Assembly: GCF_042747725.1 (NCBI RefSeq)
Contig: NZ_JBHZGO010000003.1
Coordinates: 1-64,000, forward strand
From: FACHB-T130 sp042747725
GTDB taxonomy: Bacteria > Cyanobacteriota > Cyanobacteriia > Cyanobacteriales > FACHB-T130
Reading direction: 5' to 3'
Length of the DNA: 64,000 bases
The position numbers were made by a program, and so were the translations under genes. Below, piece after piece: positions 50,847-59,179 of this stretch. Each line of letters begins with the position of its first letter. Positions within the stretch are counted from its first letter, which is position 1. The notes under the pieces were generated by a model. That model was not told where the DNA came from and ran no database searches. It saw only the letters and a program-made list of their open reading frames with translations.

Positions 50847-51287
50847 ATGGCTCTAGCAGTCGGTACAACGGCACCCGCCTTCACCGCCAAAGATACCAAT
50901 GGGAACACCGTCTCCTTGTCTGATTTGGCGGGAAAAACCGTGATTTTGTATTTTTATCCCAAAGATGATACACCCGGCTGTACCAAACAAGCTTGTAGCT
51001 TTCGAGATGCCTATGCAGACTATCAAGGCAAAGATATTGTAGTCTTGGGCGTGAGCAAGGATGATGAATCGTCTCACCAGAAATTCACCGAGAAATTCAA
51101 TTTGCCTTTTCCCCTACTGGCAGATGTCGATGGCAGCATCATCAAAGCTTATGAAGTTGAAGGAAGTAGCGGCTATGCCCAGCGCGTAACTTACGTTATT
51201 GATGACACTGGCAAGATCGTTCACGTTGATTCCAGCGTCAACACGGGTAGTCATGCTCAGGATATCTTAGCGGCACTGGCTTCTTGA
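50847..51287 (+). CDS. Peroxiredoxin, BCP/PrxQ type
   Basis: 146 residues. Peroxidatic Cys45 and resolving Cys50 in DDTPGCTKQACSFRDAYADY, the atypical 2-Cys arrangement of PrxQ/BCP. GTTAPAFTAKDTNGNTVSLS is the usual thioredoxin-fold start. It reduces peroxides with thioredoxin as donor. No signal peptide. AT-rich promoter region of about 80 bp upstream. Single gene. Confidence 0.95.
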   Translation: MALAVGTTAPAFTAKDTNGNTVSLSDLAGKTVILYFYPKDDTPGCTKQACSFRDAYADYQGKDIVVLGVSKDDESSHQKFTEKFNLPFPLLADVDGSIIKAYEVEGSSGYAQRVTYVIDDTGKIVHVDSSVNTGSHAQDILAALAS

Positions 51288-51317
51288 GCCGACGACTTTA
51301 GTATCTGCGACTAATAC

Positions 51318-51352
51318 GAGAAGCCCGATTTCGTTAAGAAACCGGGCTTCTC
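51318..51352. terminator. Hairpin after the peroxiredoxin gene
   Basis: GAGAAGCCCG (51318) pairs with CGGGCTTCTC (51352) around ATTTCGTTAAGAAAC. It has no T run and is also a dispersed repeat type in this genome, so a terminator role is tentative. Confidence 0.4.
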
Positions 51353-51377
51353 AACCACAGGACTATTTGAATACTGA

Positions 51378-51761
51378 CTAATTTGGCGTCGAAGAGGCGG
51401 GTGTAACTGAGTTTGTCGGGTTGACAGGTGATGCCTGATTTGGAGTGCCAAGAAGTTGTAGTTGTTGACGCCGGAACTGCTCGGCGGCAGTATTCAGATT
51501 TTTCTTCTGGTCGGTATTAAACTCCTCCATACTGCGAATGTTGCCCAGGGTGGCTCGATGCATCAAGTCAAAGACACCGGAAGCACCTCCATTATTCGTC
51601 CGAGAAAATGGGTCTGTATTTTGCTCTTGGAAAGTGTCTGCGGGATTGACCTCCCCTGGTTGCGACAGGGTTGCTTGAGCCAGAGTTAATTGAGGCAGCA
51701 AGCAGGAGGCGAATCCCATGCCAGCCAGGACACCGAGAACCAGTTTAGTTTTTTTATTCAT
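51378..51761 (-). CDS. Exported small protein, hypothetical
   Basis: 127 residues. Signal peptide about 1-28 (LGVLAGMGFASCLLPQLTLA). The mature part has ADTFQEQNTDPFSRTNNGGA, SGVFDLMHRATLGNIRSMEE and a Pro/Ser/Thr/Asn-rich tail. The FDLMHRA.LG..RS..EF…Q…L..AA..FR.QQ pattern seems to recur in cyanobacteria with unknown role. Its 3' end converges on the peroxiredoxin transcript. Confidence 0.7.
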   Translation of the reverse strand: MNKKTKLVLGVLAGMGFASCLLPQLTLAQATLSQPGEVNPADTFQEQNTDPFSRTNNGGASGVFDLMHRATLGNIRSMEEFNTDQKKNLNTAAEQFRRQQLQLLGTPNQASPVNPTNSVTPASSTPN

Positions 51762-51907
51762 GGCAATTTGGGGCGAAACACGCTAAGAAAGTTTTGAGTT
51801 TTGAATTTTGAGTTTTGAATAAAGACAAAGAAATTTATCTCTATCTATGTTCAACTTTATAACTCAGAACTCGATCGGGACTTAGTACTCATCACTCAAC
51901 ACGATTC

Positions 51908-52804
51908 TTAAGCAAACCGGCGACGCAGCAGTGGTTGAATTGCTAATAATATTACTGCATCAAAACCGAGAAGCACCAATATCGCAGTGCCAAAAGTTAC
52001 AGCACCCCAAGGCGCTTGCATGACGACGCTACTGAGTGCCCAATCACTGTGGAGATACAGATAACGAATTGGCTCAATCGCATAGCTGAGGGGGTTGAGA
52101 GTTGCGACAACTTGCAACCAATTGGGCATGAAGGATAAAGGGGCGAGGGCTGTGCTGGCAAACAGTAAAGGCAGGTTAGTAACAAAAATTACAGCAATCA
52201 GCTCGACGTGACCGGGTAAAGCAAAAGCCAAACCCAAACTCAAAGCGGTGACACCTAGAACCAGCAACAGAACAATCAACGCGATCGCGCCTAAGCCCAA
52301 AAGATTGGGTAAACCGGCTCCCAAAAAAGCGCTAGCGGCAACAATGACTGCGGCTTGGATTAAGCTCAGCGTCACAATATAGATAGCAGAAGCAGCAACA
52401 ATCGAAAATCGGGATGCCAAAGGAGCGACTAATAAGCGGTTGAGAAAGCCAAATTCCCGGTCAAACATCACCGGCAATCCAGCATTCAGTGCCCCAGCAA
52501 ACGCGGTAAAAACAATCACCCCGGCACCGAGAAATTGTCCGTAGCTCAAGTTATTGCCAAAAATGCCTTGAGGAGCATTTTGAAACAGCGCCCCGAATAG
52601 AACCAACCACATCAAAGGCTGGATAATTCCCGCCACGAGAGTCGAGGGACGCCGTTGCAATTGAATGAATAAGCGCTTCGTTAAAGCCAGAGTTTCTTGA
52701 ATAAAGTCGCTGACGAGGCTGGATGCAGCACCGGCATTAGATTTACCAGATGCCTCTGGCTGCAACCGGATGTCAGGTTTAGGAGGCGTTATCGTACTGC
52801 TCAT
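51908..52804 (-). CDS. ABC-2 type transporter permease
   Basis: 298 residues with six membrane helices. LTKRLFIQLQRRPSTLVAGI and QPLMWLVLFGALF are the start of the ABC-2 family, and FLNRLLVAPLASRFSIVAAS, LALFALPG-type and NPLSYAIEPIRYLYL are its conserved stretches (daunorubicin-exporter DrrB-like). It follows the ATP-binding gene on the same strand by 57 bp. The two are probably one exporter; substrate unknown. The position downstream of ctaAB is seen in other cyanobacteria. Confidence 0.9.
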   Translation of the reverse strand: MSSTITPPKPDIRLQPEASGKSNAGAASSLVSDFIQETLALTKRLFIQLQRRPSTLVAGIIQPLMWLVLFGALFQNAPQGIFGNNLSYGQFLGAGVIVFTAFAGALNAGLPVMFDREFGFLNRLLVAPLASRFSIVAASAIYIVTLSLIQAAVIVAASAFLGAGLPNLLGLGAIALIVLLLVLGVTALSLGLAFALPGHVELIAVIFVTNLPLLFASTALAPLSFMPNWLQVVATLNPLSYAIEPIRYLYLHSDWALSSVVMQAPWGAVTFGTAILVLLGFDAVILLAIQPLLRRRFA

Positions 52805-52861
52805 ATCAATTTTGGATGTTGGATGTTGGATGTTGGTCGCTTGGTGGTGTAAAAGCTCGCT

Positions 52862-53881
52862 CTACCGCATATTCTGCTTTTTCTCTGCCTTCGGATCGCG
52901 GCTACCCGCTGCTGCAAGTTCTGCATCCATAAGGGTTCTACCCGTAGCGGCGAGGTAAACATCATCTAAGCTAGGTCTAGCTTGGGCAATGCCAAAAATC
53001 GGTAAATTAGCTGCTTGTAGAGATTGCTGTATCGTCATCAGCGCCTCGCTTTGGGGCGTCACGACTAAATTGAGAGAATTCCCCTGAGCGCTATTGATAA
53101 TTACTTCTTGGACAAAGGGTAGAGATTGCAGCAGATTTTTTGCTTTCTCTGCTTCCTCAACGGGAGAAAATTCGCGGATACGAAGGGTGATGCGATCGCC
53201 TCCCACCCGATCCTTCAACTCAGAAGGCGTCCCAGAGGCAATCACCACCCCTCGGTCGATAATCGCCACCCGGTCGGCTAAAGCATCAATTTCTTCTAAA
53301 TAGTGGCTGGTCATCAGCACCGTTGTCCCGGAGGCTCGCAACTGGCGCAAGAAATCCCACACGACTACACGGCTTTCAATATCCAGTCCCACAGTTGGTT
53401 CATCCAGAACTAAGACATCTGGCTGATGCAGCAACCCAGCGGCTAAGTCGAGGCGCTTGCGTAAACCGCCAGAGTAGGTGCCAGTTTTTTTATCGGCGTA
53501 TTCTTGCAATCCCAAGATGCTCAACACCGCCTCAATTCTCTGTTTCGCCACAGCACCGGGGAGGTGATACAGGGCGGATTGCAGTTGCAAGAGTTCTCGC
53601 CCCGTCAGCACCTTATCTAAGGCTACCTCCTGAGCCACATAGCCCAAGCGTTGCCGTGCCCCCCTAGGGTTATCCACAACGGAGATGCCAGAAACCTCAA
53701 TTTTGCCAGCATCAGGTGCTGTCAGGGTACACAAGACCCGCAGGGTTGTCGTTTTCCCGGCACCATTCGGTCCTAATAGACCAAAAATTTCACCCGGTTC
53801 TACCTGAAAGGAAACATTTTTAACGGCCTCTACTGAGCCGTAGCGTTTCTGAAGCTTTTCGATTAAAACAGCGGGAGCCAT
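52862..53881 (-). CDS. ABC transporter ATP-binding protein (DrrA-like)
   Basis: 339 residues. Walker A GLLGPNGAGKTTTLRVL (about 37-45), signature YSGGLRKRLDLAAGLLHQPD, Walker B VLVLDEPTVGLDIESR, switch His in MTSHYLEEIDALADR. The C-terminal 100 residues are the small domain typical of the DrrA/NatA exporters. It pairs with the ABC-2 permease encoded next. The start at 53881 is the only upstream ATG. Confidence 0.95.
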   Translation of the reverse strand: MAPAVLIEKLQKRYGSVEAVKNVSFQVEPGEIFGLLGPNGAGKTTTLRVLCTLTAPDAGKIEVSGISVVDNPRGARQRLGYVAQEVALDKVLTGRELLQLQSALYHLPGAVAKQRIEAVLSILGLQEYADKKTGTYSGGLRKRLDLAAGLLHQPDVLVLDEPTVGLDIESRVVVWDFLRQLRASGTTVLMTSHYLEEIDALADRVAIIDRGVVIASGTPSELKDRVGGDRITLRIREFSPVEEAEKAKNLLQSLPFVQEVIINSAQGNSLNLVVTPQSEALMTIQQSLQAANLPIFGIAQARPSLDDVYLAATGRTLMDAELAAAGSRDPKAEKKQNMR

Positions 53882-54110
53882 AGATGTCCCAAATTAACAA
53901 ATCTAAACACTCTTTGTTTCTATTGTATTTCAATCCCTCATCAGGATTTATACTCCTAACGTACTGGAATTCTCTACTTGAAAGGCGAAAAGTCCGTACC
54001 GTGACATCCCAGGACGAACAGCGCCAGACAAGCATACGGAGCAAGCGATCGCGCTAGCATTGGCTCAGACCCAGACCGCCGATTAATACTGCAAAGGAGA
54101 GTGAATACCT

Positions 54111-54650
54111 ATGGTGACTGCTGCTGTTGTCCCAGCAAATTTCTCTCTAGAAGACTTTATGCGAAATCCCCCCGAAAAAATGGAGTGGGTGGATGGGGAA
54201 CTTGTGGAGAAAAATGGAGTGACGCTCAAGCATAGTAAAATTCAGCTGAGACTGGGCAGTGACTGGAGAGATTACATGATCTCAAGTGGTCAAGGGGGAG
54301 AAGCTTACACAGATGTCCCTTGTCGCACCAACAAACAGGGACGGCGTCCAGATGTAGCTTATATCACTCCTGAACTGTTAGAGCAGTATGGCGAATTTGA
54401 GACTCTGCCGCAGAGTTTCCCGCTGGTTGCAGAAATCGTTTCACCCACTGATTTGGGTGAGGATATATTTCTCAAAGCACGCGAGTATTTGGATTCAGGT
54501 TGTTTGGAAGTTTGGCTGGTATTTCCTGAAAGTCGATGGATAATTGTGATTACCCAAACTCAAGCGTTGATGTTGACAACGGGTGAGGTAATCAGCACTC
54601 AAACGGTATTGCCGGGATTTAATGTAGCGGTGGATGAGTTGTTGGCTTGA
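54111..54650 (+). CDS. Uma2-family (DUF820) protein, second copy
   Basis: 179 residues. Core: EKMEWVDGELVEKNGVTLKH, GRRPDVAYITPELLEQYGEF, SFPLVAEIVSPTDLGEDIF, then SGCLEVWLVFPESRWIIV. The PDVAYI…LVAEIVSPTD series is the degenerate PDDEXK set of Uma2. It differs from the copy at 22988-23545 throughout, so the two are separate acquisitions. Ribosome site AAGGAGAG 6 bp before the ATG. Confidence 0.85.
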   Translation: MVTAAVVPANFSLEDFMRNPPEKMEWVDGELVEKNGVTLKHSKIQLRLGSDWRDYMISSGQGGEAYTDVPCRTNKQGRRPDVAYITPELLEQYGEFETLPQSFPLVAEIVSPTDLGEDIFLKAREYLDSGCLEVWLVFPESRWIIVITQTQALMLTTGEVISTQTVLPGFNVAVDELLA

Positions 54651-54733
54651 GGCGCAATCCTGCTACTGTCAGGTTCAATGTATGCGATCGCGCGAATTGT
54701 TGATGGAAAGGCGATCGCTCTCAAACTTTACTC

Positions 54734-54949
54734 CTACAAACCCTCTTCTCGTCGGACGCGATGTTTTTCTAGCAACTCAGGAAAATGTTTAAGATCGTCA
54801 ATTGACTGGGGAGCCGGATACCATTCTGTAGTAGGTTCAGCCGTCACCCTATCCATGTAAATCCGGAAGGCTTCATCGTCGTCTCGATTTTTTCGTATGT
54901 AGGTTAGTAGTTCTTTGCGACTCATTTCCTCAAAATTTGGTTTCGTCAT
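54734..54949 (-). CDS. DUF6887-like small protein
   Basis: 71 residues from the ATG at 54949: TKPNFEEMSRKELLTYIRKN, RDDDEAFRIYMDRVTAEPTT. The MSRKELLTYIRKNRDDDEA…Y.DR pattern is a small family often found with a DUF6888 gene. It is preceded by the DUF6888 frame with an ATGA overlap. The pair is frequent in cyanobacteria and behaves like a mobile small-gene pair; a toxin-antitoxin type role is an untested idea. Confidence 0.75.
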   Translation of the reverse strand: MTKPNFEEMSRKELLTYIRKNRDDDEAFRIYMDRVTAEPTTEWYPAPQSIDDLKHFPELLEKHRVRREEGL

Positions 54950-55119
54950 AAAAGTTTCCAAAGTCCATTGCGATTAATCAGGATTGCTGTCTCTTCTCCA
55001 GCTAGAAAGAATACTCCTCCTGTGGGTTCATCTATGCGAACTATATAAATAGGCAAATACATCTTTGTTGCCCAATAACTCAGGATGAAGCAAGTCAATA
55101 GCTGTGCTGATGTAGGAAT
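54946..55119 (-). CDS. DUF6888-like small protein lacking a normal start codon
   Basis: 57 codons, found by reading the minus strand: PTSAQLLTCFILSYWATKMY, LPIYIVRIDEPTGGVFFLAG, EETAILINRNGLWKLL and stop. YLPI..VRIDE.TG…LAGEE..I.I..NG.W is the family core. The residue before PTSAQ, where the family has its Met, is ATT (55117-55119), directly preceded by ATT and a TGA stop; no ATG, GTG or TTG fits. Either an AUU start is used or the start codon was lost by a point mutation, which would leave the gene silent. The TGA stop overlaps the DUF6887 ATG. Confidence 0.6.
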   Translation of the reverse strand: MPTSAQLLTCFILSYWATKMYLPIYIVRIDEPTGGVFFLAGEETAILINRNGLWKLL

Positions 55120-55206
55120 AATTCACACCCTTCGTTACTTTATGTTTCCTAGTTTAGCCCTGAGTGCCTCTTGAGAGTTCCTTGCTAAAACGCGATCGCT
55201 TTTAAC

Positions 55207-55232
55207 GCAAAAAAACCCGCCTGTGCGGGTTT
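55207..55232 (-). terminator. Rho-independent terminator of ctaB
   Basis: AAACCCGC (55213) pairs with GCGGGTTT (55232) around CTGT; on the minus strand seven to nine T follow. It is 29 bp past the ctaB stop. Confidence 0.85.
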
Positions 55233-55260
55233 TGTGTAGACGCGATTTCTAATCGCCGGA

Positions 55261-56247
55261 TCATTGCAAAATTGCGATCGCGCTGATTAATGTCTGTAGC
55301 TGTTCGCCAACAAATGCGGTGAATTGATGCGTCACTGGCAAACTATCGACGACAATGCCGGTGCAGAGCAGCATCATGTAGAGGATGGAGTATTTAAAAA
55401 GCGATCGCGCGACCTGTTTATCTCCAGGTGACTGCAACAGCTGCCATGCTTTCTTAATAAAGATACTCCCAAGGATTGAGGCAAAAATGCCATAAACGAT
55501 ACCAGACGCCCCCAAAGGATAAACCAGCAACAACGTCATCGGTACCATAATCAAGGTGTAAAGCCAAATTTGCCGAGTCGTGACAACTTCACCTTCAACA
55601 ACTGGCAGCATCGGAATGCCGACTTTGGCGTAGTCATCTCGAATCATTAAAGCTAACGCCCAAAAATGGGGAGGCGTCCACACAAACACAATGGCAAAAA
55701 GCAGCCAAGCTGCCCAGCTTAAGGTGCCGGTAACAGCTGCCCAACCGACTAGCGCCGGAATCGCCCCTGCTGCACCGCCAATCACGATGTTTTGCGTGGT
55801 GTGGCGTTTTAGCAAGTGGGTGTAGATGCCCATGTAGAAGACAACGCCTGATATTGCTAAGAGAGCGCACAGCAGGTTGGCGAAGACACTCAGCAAGGTG
55901 AAAGAAAGACTTGCCAGGACAATTGCAAAAATTAGCGCATCGCGGGACTGCACCCGACCGGAAGGAATCGGGCGGTGGCGGGTGCGCTCCATTGCATAAT
56001 CGATATCGCGATCGTAGATGCAGTTAAGGGTTTGAGCAGATGCAGCAGCGAGAGTTCCGCCTGCCATCGTCACCAATAACAACAGCGGGTCTACCTGTCC
56101 ATCTGATGCCATCCACATACTCGCCGCCGTTGTGATCAGCAGCAGGGGGATAATTCGGGGCTTTGTCAGCTGGTAGTAACTTTGAATGACCTCTAGGAAG
56201 TTTTGGTGTCTGCGGGAGACATCGGTTCCAACTATCATTTCCTGCAT
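55261..56247 (-). CDS. ctaB: Protoheme IX farnesyltransferase (heme O synthase)
   Basis: 328 residues, eight to nine membrane helices. It attaches a farnesyl group to heme B, giving heme O. The Asp-rich prenyl-binding motif is NCIYDRDIDYAMERTRHRPI, and the second loop is TPHFWALALMIRDDYAKVGI. QSYYQLTKPRIIPLLLITT is the family start. Gene order ctaA-ctaB on the minus strand, divergent from ctaCDE, is the common cyanobacterial arrangement. A strong terminator follows. Confidence 0.96.
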   Translation of the reverse strand: MQEMIVGTDVSRRHQNFLEVIQSYYQLTKPRIIPLLLITTAASMWMASDGQVDPLLLLVTMAGGTLAAASAQTLNCIYDRDIDYAMERTRHRPIPSGRVQSRDALIFAIVLASLSFTLLSVFANLLCALLAISGVVFYMGIYTHLLKRHTTQNIVIGGAAGAIPALVGWAAVTGTLSWAAWLLFAIVFVWTPPHFWALALMIRDDYAKVGIPMLPVVEGEVVTTRQIWLYTLIMVPMTLLLVYPLGASGIVYGIFASILGSIFIKKAWQLLQSPGDKQVARSLFKYSILYMMLLCTGIVVDSLPVTHQFTAFVGEQLQTLISAIAILQ

Positions 56248-56360
56248 TATTTATTTTTTTCCTAAGTTACTTAGCCTGCCGCAACGCGATCGCTCAAGGG
56301 TAAACGAGCGCAGGCTTTGTTTGTGGAGTCCCACCCTGAGGGATGCGGAGCGATGAAGAG

Positions 56361-57296
56361 CTATACGGAGGGGTTTGGAATGACACTAGCGCGATCGCGC
56401 AACGCTAAAACACTAAAAGCAACCAGCGATCCGAGTAAGGCGGCTCCGACTGCCTGGTGAGCCACGGTCAAGGGTTCTACTTGGAGGTGTAAACGGAAGG
56501 TCGCCACACCAAGAATCACTTGTAACATCAGTAAACCACCACCTAGATTAGCCAGACGGCGCAGCAGCGGGTGCAGTGCGGGTGTGCGCCATGCCAAAAG
56601 CACGACGGCGGCGATCGCTAAAGTTGGTGGAACAACACCCGCAATGTGGCTATTCATCACCGTACACAATTCTTGCGCCCCAAAGCACTGATGTAGCGCC
56701 CAGCGAGAACCCACTAATCCACCCAGGAGGCTTTGTAGATAGACCAAAATGGCAGCCGTTAAGCTCACCCAAGGCAATTTTCCCACCGTGCCCGTGCCTT
56801 GATAAGGCAAGAGTGCCGCGCCGATTGTCAGTAGGGTGATGAAAAACAACAGTGCTGTTCCCAGGTGAGCGGTGACAATATCAAAACGCAGCAGTTGCGT
56901 TACCGTCAGTCCCCCTAAGACGCCCTGAAATACCACTAAAAAGAGTGCGAAGGTGGACGCCCAAGGCAACCATTTCGGGAGCGATCGCTGGTGCCACCAG
57001 GAAAGAACAGCTAGCGCGATCGCCCCTAAGCCTATCGCCGCCGCGTCCAACCTGTGAAACCACTCCAGAAACACCTGAAGATTCATCTGCGAAGAAGGCA
57101 CCAGTTGACCGTAGCATAAAGGCCAATCCGGGCACGCCAGCCCAGCATTCATCACTCTTGTGGCACTCCCAATCGCCATCAAAACCAGCGTAGCTACGCC
57201 CAGCCGAAACACCAAGCGACGGATCTTGTCCCTTGGGTGGGAATCCTCCAGAGTGCGAACATCCTGATGAAGGACGGATTCTGTCATAGCGTTCAA
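56361..57296 (-). CDS. ctaA: Heme A synthase
   Basis: 311 residues, eight membrane helices. Converts heme O to heme A for cytochrome oxidase. Motifs: TRVMNAGLACPDWPLCYGQL with the Cys pair region; EWFHRLDAAAIGLGAIALA; TAHLGTALLFFI; CTVMNSHIAGVVPPTLA and VAHQAVGAALLGSLVA carry the four His that bind the two hemes. It is of the larger, Cys-containing form. Upstream of ctaB by 113 bp on the same strand. The 700-bp region between it and ctaC carries both promoters and a MITE-like repeat. Confidence 0.95.
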   Translation of the reverse strand: MNAMTESVLHQDVRTLEDSHPRDKIRRLVFRLGVATLVLMAIGSATRVMNAGLACPDWPLCYGQLVPSSQMNLQVFLEWFHRLDAAAIGLGAIALAVLSWWHQRSLPKWLPWASTFALFLVVFQGVLGGLTVTQLLRFDIVTAHLGTALLFFITLLTIGAALLPYQGTGTVGKLPWVSLTAAILVYLQSLLGGLVGSRWALHQCFGAQELCTVMNSHIAGVVPPTLAIAAVVLLAWRTPALHPLLRRLANLGGGLLMLQVILGVATFRLHLQVEPLTVAHQAVGAALLGSLVAFSVLALRDRASVIPNPSV

Positions 57297-57550
57297 AAAG
57301 CTAATTTTTCTTAATCAAATCCAGAGTATCCGCTCAATTCCAACCTAGCATCTGCTTAGGGAAGATGACCGACTCTAGCTACCACTCTAATGATCCCGTT
57401 GCACCATCAGCCACAGCTTTATGAATTTCTTCCAATTGCCGAGATTTGGCGGAAATTGACGCGAATTCGGGCGATGAGGTGACATTGGCTTCTAAAATTT
57501 TTATATTTCTTCTAGATTAAGTAGTTAATTGTCAAAAAAATCACTGGTAT

Positions 57551-57642
57551 AGGACTTACGCAAAGCTTATGCATATAGCGTTTTTTCGGGTTCAATCCCC
57601 CTGTGGTTGCCCTTCCTATGTGGTGATGTGCGGCGAGTCCTG
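57551..57642. mobile_element. 92-bp MITE-like repeat, copy 3
   Basis: AGGACTTACGCAAAGCTTAT at the left, GGCGAGTCCTG at the right, inner GGGTTCAATCCCCCTGTGGT as in copy 2. The right end is degenerate. It lies in the divergent promoter region between ctaA and ctaC. Confidence 0.7.
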
Positions 57643-57998
57643 TTGTATTTAGAAAAAAATCCGCTAAAATCCACAGGCAACCTTGGGCTGCTAAATCCTG
57701 AATCCCCCAAATGGCGGGAGACGCCTACCAGGCTGAATCCTGGCAGCAATTGCTTTGTCTGCTGGTAACTTTCCTGAGTAAATGGCGGCGATCCCAAAAA
57801 AATACCAAAAGATAAGTCAGATAGGCTCACCTTTATGGGATCTCTGCCTTACCGTGGTTAATGAGGCGGAACTGATTTTCTAAGATCGAACACAAAGGCA
57901 GCTTCAATTCGAGGCAGTCTAGATAGACCGAATCTGTCTTTTGCATCAGCCCACACTGTTTTATTCAGAAGTTTTGCACCAAATCCAAGACAAAGCCC
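57643..57998. other. Upstream region of ctaC
   Basis: No gene seen between 57297 and 57998 apart from the MITE-like repeat. The stretch should hold the ctaC promoter. Confidence 0.4.
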
Positions 57999-59099
57999 GT
58001 GAAAATCCCAAGCTCGATATTAACTTTACTGGTTGGCATTGTGCTGACCCTTGTCAGCCTGTGGTACGGTCAAAACCACGGTCTTTTGCCGATAGCAGCC
58101 TCTGAGGAAGCGCCCCTAATAGACACGCTGTTTAACGCGATGATGACCATTTCCACAGGTCTGTTCCTGCTGGTTCAGGGAATAATCATCATTGCGGCGA
58201 TTAGATTTCGGCGTCGTCCTGGTGATGATACGGACGGGCCACCCGTGCATGGCAACGTTCCCTTAGAAATTCTGTGGACGGCGATTCCAGCAGTGATCGT
58301 CCTGGGAATCTCGATCTACAGTTTTGAGGTTTATGGTCAGATAGGCGGACTGAATCCGATGGAGCATTCGGTTGCCCACGTTCAGAGTCATAATCATCAG
58401 CAGGTTGCCAAAATGCCAGGAGCAGCGATCGCAGCTACCTTGACAGAGGCTGAAAACGCCACAGACACTGAAAATCGCAATCAGCAGCTGCAAGAAAAAG
58501 TCCTGGAAGACCAGGCTACGGCAAAAGTTCGCAAGGAGCTTCCCCAACTGCGGGATTCATCCAACATGGGCATAACAACTTCCGGTCGCATTGGTCCCAC
58601 ACCTGACAAGCAAGGTCAAGACCCAGAATTTTTTGTGAATGTGACGGGTTTACAGTTTGCTTGGCTTTTTAACTACCCTGGAACCGATGTGACAGCTGGC
58701 GAATTGCATCTTCCGGTGGGACGGGAAGTGAAATTGAACATCTCGGCAAATGATGTCATACACGCTTTTTGGGTGCCTGAGTTTCGCCTCAAGCAGGATG
58801 CGATTCCAGGACGACAAACTGAGCTGCGGCTTACACCCAGCAGAATCGGTCAGTATCCGGTAATTTGTGCGGAACTCTGTGGTGCTTATCATGGAGCCAT
58901 GAAGACAACGGTAATTGTTGAGACACTCGAAGATTTCCAGAAATGGCTTGCCGAACAGCAAGAAGTTGCTAGTTCGGATGCTCTAGATCGGGCGGTGGCA
59001 GTAAACCCCGCAGAACGCTCCGATGCTGAGTTTTTGGCTCCCTACGCTAGTGAAATGGGGATCGATGCCGAAACTCTACACCCTCTCCACCACCATTAA
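57999..59099 (+). CDS. ctaC: Cytochrome c oxidase subunit II
   Basis: 366 residues, long for the family. Two helices at about 5-22 and 48-70. The CuA domain lies at about 205-315, with the motif VICAELCGAYHGAMKTTVIV (two Cys, His, Met; Glu carbonyl) and VIHAFWVPEF. Between helix 2 and CuA is an insertion of about 80 residues that is His- and Gln-rich (VAHVQSHNHQQ) and helical. It takes electrons from cytochrome c6 or plastocyanin. First gene of ctaCDE. Confidence 0.96.
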   Translation: MKIPSSILTLLVGIVLTLVSLWYGQNHGLLPIAASEEAPLIDTLFNAMMTISTGLFLLVQGIIIIAAIRFRRRPGDDTDGPPVHGNVPLEILWTAIPAVIVLGISIYSFEVYGQIGGLNPMEHSVAHVQSHNHQQVAKMPGAAIAATLTEAENATDTENRNQQLQEKVLEDQATAKVRKELPQLRDSSNMGITTSGRIGPTPDKQGQDPEFFVNVTGLQFAWLFNYPGTDVTAGELHLPVGREVKLNISANDVIHAFWVPEFRLKQDAIPGRQTELRLTPSRIGQYPVICAELCGAYHGAMKTTVIVETLEDFQKWLAEQQEVASSDALDRAVAVNPAERSDAEFLAPYASEMGIDAETLHPLHHH

Positions 59100-59179
59100 T
59101 GGAAGACTGCTAATCGCTAATGGCTAATGGGAAAAAAGACAATTCTTCAATTCTTCAATTAGCAATTCTTCAATGATTT

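Noticed and set aside
57567..57830. 87-residue minus-strand ORF upstream of ctaC
   Set aside because: Overlaps the MITE-like repeat and has no recognisable features.
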